Below, piece by piece: positions 29,259 to 34,537 of a DNA stretch of 34,537 nucleotides. Source of the DNA: CAYLKS01 sp964384205 [NCBI: uncultured bacterium] (lineage in GTDB: Bacteria; JAGOEH01); contig CAYLKS010000033.1 of NCBI GenBank assembly GCA_964384205.1, positions 1 to 34,537 on the forward strand, read 5' to 3'. The position numbers and the translations under genes were made by a program. Every line of letters begins with the position of its first letter. The stretch's first letter is position 1. The notes below the pieces were generated by a model. The model was not told the origin of the DNA and did not search any database. It saw only the letters and a program-made list of their open reading frames with translations.

Positions 29259-31472
29259 TTATGATTGCCATAAATATTGAAGTTTAAAGAAAAATTGTTT
29301 TCCTACTGTTCTAAAACCAAATTGTTCACCATAATCATGATGTGAAGTGCTTGCTCCAATATACACCAATGTAAAAGGATTAATTTGATAAGAAATAAGA
29401 GGCTCTATATTAAAATCAGAGGAAAAATTATCATACTGTAATACAAGCCTTACAAATAATTCCCTTTTAAGCTGATACGTTGTTTTAATCCTATAAATAT
29501 ATCCATCATATATATTCTCATCACTATCAGGATATTTTAAATTATAATAATTAAAGGATGGCTCTATAAATAATCTATTGTGAATTTTTAAATCTGAAAA
29601 TAATTCTAATTCATGAACATTGCCCAAAACTGGTTCATCAAGAGTTCTCGCTATCGACTTTCCAATTTCACTTCTCATGCCAATCTCAAAAACATCATTT
29701 ATTCTTGAACTACAAAAAAGACTAATTCTTTTAATACCTGGAAAGTCCTTACCTCTAAATCTTTCTTGGCTTATCACATATGATAATCTAAAATATGTTT
29801 GCCTTTTCATTTGAAAAGATATCGTTGCATAAATCCATTTATCTTTCCTTAATTTTTTCGTATTTTGTATATAACTGGCCATAATTCTTGGTTGAATTAA
29901 ATCAACAAATTTCCATTCAGGATAATAATTATATTGTACTAAATATAATAATTTTTCATAGTTTGTTTGTGTTATAAATCCATTATCAACTCTTACCTCC
30001 GGGCTAACTACTTTATATCTTAACATAGAATACAAATGTCTTGATGAGTAATCAAACTGACTAATTAAACCATAACCACTATATTTCTCCCCATCCAAAG
30101 CTACTGTATGATTATTATAACCAAAAACTTCAGATTGGAAATCTTCAATTGTAGACGAATCTATTAATTCATGAGTAAATGTTTTAAAAATTTGAAAATC
30201 AACTGTATAATTTTGTAAAAATAAATATTTAAAATCAAAGGAAAAAACATTATTATAAGCATTTTTTTCATAAGCCCTATTAGAAAATAAAAATCCATAA
30301 TATGAACTATTTCCAATATTTCTTTTAATTCTCAAAATATTTGAATAGCTTTTTCCATTACCAACAAATTCACTACTTTCTTCAAGGGGAATAATGATAG
30401 GGGTATTTTTATCCTTTGCTCCCAAATATGCTACATCCCATTTACCAAATCTTGATATTAATTTAACAGCTCCAATTGGATTATTAATACTCCTTGTATA
30501 AACTAAATTAAAAAAAGAATTAAAAATCTCCATACCTTCCTGAAAAAATGGTCTTTTCTCTGAATAAAATAGTGCAAAAGTGGAATTAACATCAATCTGT
30601 GCCGGATCAGATTCAACCTGACTAAAATCTGGATTTACTGTAAATTCTGTACTTAAATTTGAGTTAATATTAAATCTACCCGTTAATGAGACCTTGCCCT
30701 CAACCGGTTTACTATCCATTCCCATATCAGGATTATCATAATCTTTAATAAAATACACTTTATTCCCAGTAATTGCAGGAATTAGCCTAATATTTTTACC
30801 AGGATAAATATCATGTAAACCTTTAATTATTAATGCTTGACATTCAAGACAGGGTTTTTGTCTACTAATAGGTGGACAAAAATAAATATATTTACTATCC
30901 CTTGGTCTAATTCTTCCAAAAATTATCCTCCAATTTTGAATCTTTTCAGCAGGAAAACTTAAGCTTTTAAAAGGTATTTTCATCTCAACAATATAACCTG
31001 AATCTGTAACAGTACCTGCTGAATAATAAAAAACATCAAAAGAATCATCTTCTCTATCAGGTGTTCTTTTTGCATCTCCCTGAATACCAATAGGGTTACA
31101 TAATAATTGATAAGACCAGGACGCATTACCATAAGTATCTAAAATTATACCCACAAAATCGTCATCATAAATATTGTCTCTTGAAGTTAATGAATACCTT
31201 ACCTCTTTCGGATTATCATATGCCTTAATGCCCACATATAAATTTTTTTCATCATAAAAAAGATAAGCCTTTGTCATAACATCTGGTTCTGCATTCTCCT
31301 TTGGTTCAAATTCTTTAAAATTGGTTATTGGCTCTAAATCTTGCCATACTGATTCAGTCATTTCCCCATCAATTTTTATTGTAGTTTTAATTTTTTTTAT
31401 AGAAATAAAATCTTTTGCATTAACAGTGCTTATAAATAATATAAAAATCAAAATAAACATTCTTAACATCAA
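29259..31472 (-). CDS. Outer-membrane protein with CBM9-like domain and DUF5916 barrel
   Basis: The 737-residue protein has a signal peptide (MMLRMFILIFILFISTVNA). The N-terminal domain (about 20-215) is of the CBM9-like type: IKTTIKIDGEMTESVWQDLE, KAYLFYDEKNLYVGIKAYDN, DDDFVGIILDTYGN and VEMKIPFKSLSF. The rest fits DUF5916: NINSNLSTEFTVNPDFSQVE, SEKRPFFQEGMEIFN, then many alternating strands rich in Tyr and Phe, ending in FFKLQYLWQS. This looks like an outer-membrane beta-barrel. The family is widespread in Bacteroidota, Gemmatimonadota and candidate phyla; its function is unknown, and a link to carbohydrate uptake is inference. AAAGGAGG lies upstream of the ATG. Confidence 0.88.
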   Translation of the reverse strand: MMLRMFILIFILFISTVNAKDFISIKKIKTTIKIDGEMTESVWQDLEPITNFKEFEPKENAEPDVMTKAYLFYDEKNLYVGIKAYDNPKEVRYSLTSRDNIYDDDFVGIILDTYGNASWSYQLLCNPIGIQGDAKRTPDREDDSFDVFYYSAGTVTDSGYIVEMKIPFKSLSFPAEKIQNWRIIFGRIRPRDSKYIYFCPPISRQKPCLECQALIIKGLHDIYPGKNIRLIPAITGNKVYFIKDYDNPDMGMDSKPVEGKVSLTGRFNINSNLSTEFTVNPDFSQVESDPAQIDVNSTFALFYSEKRPFFQEGMEIFNSFFNLVYTRSINNPIGAVKLISRFGKWDVAYLGAKDKNTPIIIPLEESSEFVGNGKSYSNILRIKRNIGNSSYYGFLFSNRAYEKNAYNNVFSFDFKYLFLQNYTVDFQIFKTFTHELIDSSTIEDFQSEVFGYNNHTVALDGEKYSGYGLISQFDYSSRHLYSMLRYKVVSPEVRVDNGFITQTNYEKLLYLVQYNYYPEWKFVDLIQPRIMASYIQNTKKLRKDKWIYATISFQMKRQTYFRLSYVISQERFRGKDFPGIKRISLFCSSRINDVFEIGMRSEIGKSIARTLDEPVLGNVHELELFSDLKIHNRLFIEPSFNYYNLKYPDSDENIYDGYIYRIKTTYQLKRELFVRLVLQYDNFSSDFNIEPLISYQINPFTLVYIGASTSHHDYGEQFGFRTVGKQFFFKLQYLWQS

Positions 31473-31585
31473 TACCTCCTTTTCAATTATTAATTAATAC
31501 GATATTTTCTCTCTTTTGTTTTATATCAAATATAAAATACAAAAAATACTATTGACACAAACAAAATTTATACTAACTTATAGAC
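31473..31585. promoter_or_regulatory. Divergent intergenic region with a candidate promoter for the EndoQ-helicase gene
   Basis: This 113-nt AT-rich spacer separates two divergent genes. On the plus strand TTGACA occurs at 31552-31557, but the -10 at proper spacing is poor (TAACTT, 31574-31579); TATACT at 31569-31574 is a better box without a good -35. Either choice puts the start point very near the ATG at 31586, so the message would be almost leaderless, as for flbD. On the minus strand, AAAGGAGG serves the outer-membrane protein gene; no convincing minus-strand promoter was found. Confidence 0.35.
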
Positions 31586-34537
31586 ATGAAAAAAAAATTT
31601 ATAGCTGATTTTCACATCCATTCTCATTATTCAATTGCAACAAGTAAATTTTCTAATTTTTATGAGTATGCAAAAAAAGCATATTATAAAGGAATTGATT
31701 TAATTGGTACAGGAGACGGCATTCACCCTGGATTATTAAATGAAATAGAAGAATATCTAACTGAAGATGAAAATAATGGGCTTTTAAAATTAAAAGAAGA
31801 ATACCAAAAAAAATTAATCAAAGAAATTCCCAATATCTTAACCAATAAAAATATAAGATTTATAATTACCACAGAAATTTCAACTATATACAAAAAAAAT
31901 AATAAAGTAAGAAAATTACATCATCTATTTTTAATACCCGACTTACCAACTGCTAAAAAAATCAGCAAAAAATTAGATAGTATTGGAAATATTAGAAGCG
32001 ATGGAAGGCCAATTTTAGGTATGGATAGTTCAGAATTATTAAAAATATTCTTAGATATAAATGAAGATATAATCTATATTCCTGCTCATATATGGACGCC
32101 TCATTTCTCATTATTTGGAGCAAAATCAGGATTTGATACAATAGAGGAATGCTTCGGCGATCTGGAAAAATATATTTATGCTGTAGAAACCGGTTTAAGC
32201 TCAGATCCACCTATGAATTGGCTAATCAGTCAATTAGATAATAGATTTCTTGTATCAAATTCTGATGCCCACAGTCCAGAAAATCTTGGCAGAGAAGCAA
32301 ATCTTTTCCATGCCAGTTTTTCTTACAATGGTATCTTAAATGCCCTCAAAAATACAAATAATGACGATAAAATTTTAGGTACTATAGAATTTTACCCAGA
32401 AGAAGGGAAATATCACTGGGACGGACATAGAAAATGTGGGATATATCTTTCCCCTAAAGAAGCTAAAAAATATAATAATATATGCCCGGTATGTGGCAAA
32501 CCACTCACTATGGGCGTGCTTCATAGAGTGTACGAATTAGCTGATAAACCAGAAAATACCAAAGGACCAAAAGCAAAACCTTTTCACAGCATAGTTACCT
32601 TAAAACAAATTATTGCCGACTCTATAAACAAAAATCCAAAATCAAAAGCTGTAGAAAAAATATACAATAACATCATTAGAGCAAATGGGAATGAATTTGA
32701 TATTCTATTAAATAATGATATCGATAATTTAAAAATAAATGAGCCTATAATCAAATATGCAATTTCTAAAGTTAGAAATAATAATATTTATATTAGGCCC
32801 GGATTCGACGGGGAATATGGTATTGTATCTGTATTCTCTCCTGAAGAAAAAAAAGAAATCTTATCTAATGCTATTTTCATTGATCAAAAAATTCAAACTA
32901 AAAAGGACAAAATAAAACCAAATAATAACACTATAGCAAATGCTCCTGAACTCCAACAACTCTCTTTAAATATCACACCTCAAAATCAAACACAAATATT
33001 AAATAAAAACCAGGAAAAGATCATCAATAACAAAGACAAATTTGTTTTTATACAGGCCGGACCCGGCACCGGAAAAACTTTTACAATAATCAAAAAATTA
33101 GAAACTCTAAAAAAAGAATTAGAAACAAATAAAATATTATTTGTTACTTTTACTGATAGCGCCGCTAATGAAATAAAAAATAGAATAAATATTTCCTCTC
33201 ATAATTTATACATAGGAACATTTCATTCAATAAGCAAAAGAATTCTACAGGAAATATATAATATTTCTATTAACCTTATTACCACCCAAGACCAAATATT
33301 TATATTACAACAATTAGGACTAAAAAAAGGATATAATAAATTTCTAATAAAAATCGAACAGTATAAAATCGACGGATCAATCTCTGTAATTGATGAAGAA
33401 AAACTACTTATACAAAAATATATAAATTTTCTACAACAAAATAACCTCTATGATTTTAATGACATATTATTAAAATTTATAGAAATCCATGATTCTAAAA
33501 AATTTCTTATAAAATACCTTTTTGTAGATGAAGTTCAGGATTGTAATAAACTTCAATTCAACTGGATTAAAAAATTAACAGATAACTTACAACAACTAAT
33601 ATTAATTGGTGATTATTACCAATCATTATATAAATTTCGAGGAGCAGAACCCGAAACTATATTAAAATTAGATGAATTATTCCCTAAAATAAAATTTTTA
33701 ACTTTACAAATTTCATACAGATTACCTCAAAATTTTATAAATATTTCATCAGAAATTATATCAAAAAAAACAATAAATATTTCTTTAAAATCATCATCAG
33801 ATGAAAAAGGAGATTTCTATATAATCGAACATCCTAACTCTAAAATAGAAAAATCGTTTTTTATAAAAGAATTAAAAAAATTAATCGGCACATTAGATAT
33901 GAATATTGGAAATACTGCTGGCGAATACTATCCAAATGATATTGCTTTTATTTTCCGCACCAATCAAAAACTAAAAGAATACTTAACATATTTCAGACAA
34001 CATAATTTTCCTGTTAAGGTATTCTTTGATGATACTTTTCTAAAAAATGAAAAAATTATAAAAATATTATATGCCCTAAGAGCCATTGAAAATAAAAATA
34101 ATAAATTTTTTGAAGAAATCTTCTATAAAATTTCAAGAACAAATATAAATTTAATGGATAGTCCTGAAAATTTATTGAAAAAAATAAATTTTATATGCTC
34201 AAGCTTAAATATTTCTAATGACGATGATATAGAACTTTTAATAGATATTTTACAAAACTCTGATGATTTAAATTCTACAATAAATGAATTATTAAATCAT
34301 AAACGAATTTCAAACCAGAAAAACAATATAAATTTTTTGACAGTCCACAGCGCAAAAGGACTTGAATTTCCCGTGGTTATAATTCCTTCTTTACAAAAAA
34401 ATTATTTCCCAATAAAAAATGGTGATATGGACGAGGAAGAAAGATTATTTTATGTCGCTCTCACTCGATCATCGGAAAAAATATATTTATCTTATACAAC
34501 AGATAATGATAATGGGCCATCAATTTTTATTAAAAAA
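31586..34537 (+). CDS. Endonuclease Q - UvrD-type helicase fusion (3' end outside window)
   Basis: The frame is open from ATG 31586 to the window edge, 984 codons, no stop seen. Residues about 1-400 match endonuclease Q (TIGR00375/YqxK type), a PHP-fold nuclease that nicks 5' of deaminated bases: DFHIHSHYS (8-16), TGDGIHPG, PAHIWTPHFS, ETGLSSDPPMNW, NSDAHSPENLGREA (Asp227, His229) and a zinc-binding loop (His281, Cys284, Cys300, Cys303; CPVCGKPLTMGVLHRV). From about 480 it is an SF1A helicase: Walker A GPGTGKT (492-498), TFTDSAANEI, GTFHSISKRIL, Walker B VDEVQDCN (Asp648, Glu649), GDYYQSLYKFRGAEP, TVHSAKGLEF and LFYVALTRSSEKIYLSY. All main motifs are present, so little is missing. The 2B region is short. 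No Shine-Dalgarno is evident. Confidence 0.9.
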   Translation, partial: MKKKFIADFHIHSHYSIATSKFSNFYEYAKKAYYKGIDLIGTGDGIHPGLLNEIEEYLTEDENNGLLKLKEEYQKKLIKEIPNILTNKNIRFIITTEISTIYKKNNKVRKLHHLFLIPDLPTAKKISKKLDSIGNIRSDGRPILGMDSSELLKIFLDINEDIIYIPAHIWTPHFSLFGAKSGFDTIEECFGDLEKYIYAVETGLSSDPPMNWLISQLDNRFLVSNSDAHSPENLGREANLFHASFSYNGILNALKNTNNDDKILGTIEFYPEEGKYHWDGHRKCGIYLSPKEAKKYNNICPVCGKPLTMGVLHRVYELADKPENTKGPKAKPFHSIVTLKQIIADSINKNPKSKAVEKIYNNIIRANGNEFDILLNNDIDNLKINEPIIKYAISKVRNNNIYIRPGFDGEYGIVSVFSPEEKKEILSNAIFIDQKIQTKKDKIKPNNNTIANAPELQQLSLNITPQNQTQILNKNQEKIINNKDKFVFIQAGPGTGKTFTIIKKLETLKKELETNKILFVTFTDSAANEIKNRINISSHNLYIGTFHSISKRILQEIYNISINLITTQDQIFILQQLGLKKGYNKFLIKIEQYKIDGSISVIDEEKLLIQKYINFLQQNNLYDFNDILLKFIEIHDSKKFLIKYLFVDEVQDCNKLQFNWIKKLTDNLQQLILIGDYYQSLYKFRGAEPETILKLDELFPKIKFLTLQISYRLPQNFINISSEIISKKTINISLKSSSDEKGDFYIIEHPNSKIEKSFFIKELKKLIGTLDMNIGNTAGEYYPNDIAFIFRTNQKLKEYLTYFRQHNFPVKVFFDDTFLKNEKIIKILYALRAIENKNNKFFEEIFYKISRTNINLMDSPENLLKKINFICSSLNISNDDDIELLIDILQNSDDLNSTINELLNHKRISNQKNNINFLTVHSAKGLEFPVVIIPSLQKNYFPIKNGDMDEEERLFYVALTRSSEKIYLSYTTDNDNGPSIFIKK

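Overview
The window is very AT-rich (roughly 27-30% GC by eye) bacterial chromosomal DNA. It comes from a flagellated, diderm, probably anaerobic or fermentative bacterium. The diderm call rests on a predicted outer-membrane barrel (CBM9-like/DUF5916 protein) and a secreted LacZ. The flagellar gene order (fliK-flgD-hook-operon protein-flgE-flbD-motAB-fliLM-fliY-fliOPQR-flhBAFG-fliA) is the compact order known from spirochaetes, Thermotogae and Firmicutes. The hook protein has no cysteine, which argues against a spirochaete-type cross-linked hook. I cannot name the phylum; an uncultured candidate phylum would fit.

Region 1 (1-19712, + strand) is one nearly continuous flagellar supercluster. 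It encodes hook-length control and hook assembly (FliK fragment, FlgD, a TIGR02530-type protein, FlgE), SwrD/FlbD with the MotAB stator (PomB-like, so probably Na+-driven), the C-ring (FliM, FliY), the export gate (FliOPQR, FlhB, FlhA), placement and number control (FlhF, FlhG, plus an extra ParA/MinD-like ATPase between flhB and flhA), sigma-28, and three poorly known proteins, one of them a divergent second FliK-like protein. Genes mostly abut or overlap. The clear exceptions are a 105-nt gap before flgE, which folds into a GC-rich three-way junction with a mutually exclusive hairpin next to the flgE Shine-Dalgarno, and a terminator plus promoter between flgE and flbD.

Region 2 (19713-29258, - strand) reads eamA - S37 peptidase - lacZ - vSGLT-like Na+/galactose symporter - galT - galK from a good sigma-70 promoter near 29175 to a terminator near 19711. 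A secreted beta-galactosidase releases galactose, the symporter imports it with Na+, and GalK and GalT feed it into the Leloir pathway. galE and galM are not in the window.

Region 3 (29259-34537) holds a - strand outer-membrane barrel protein with a CBM9-like N-terminus and, divergently, a + strand gene open at the window edge. That gene encodes an endonuclease Q (PHP-type nuclease for deaminated DNA) fused to a UvrD/Rep-type SF1 helicase.

The best candidates for something new are the riboswitch-like RNA before flgE and the EndoQ-helicase fusion. Next come the second ParA-like ATPase in the export-gate operon and the duplicated module that enlarges the hook protein. No tRNA, rRNA, CRISPR array or transposase was recognised.
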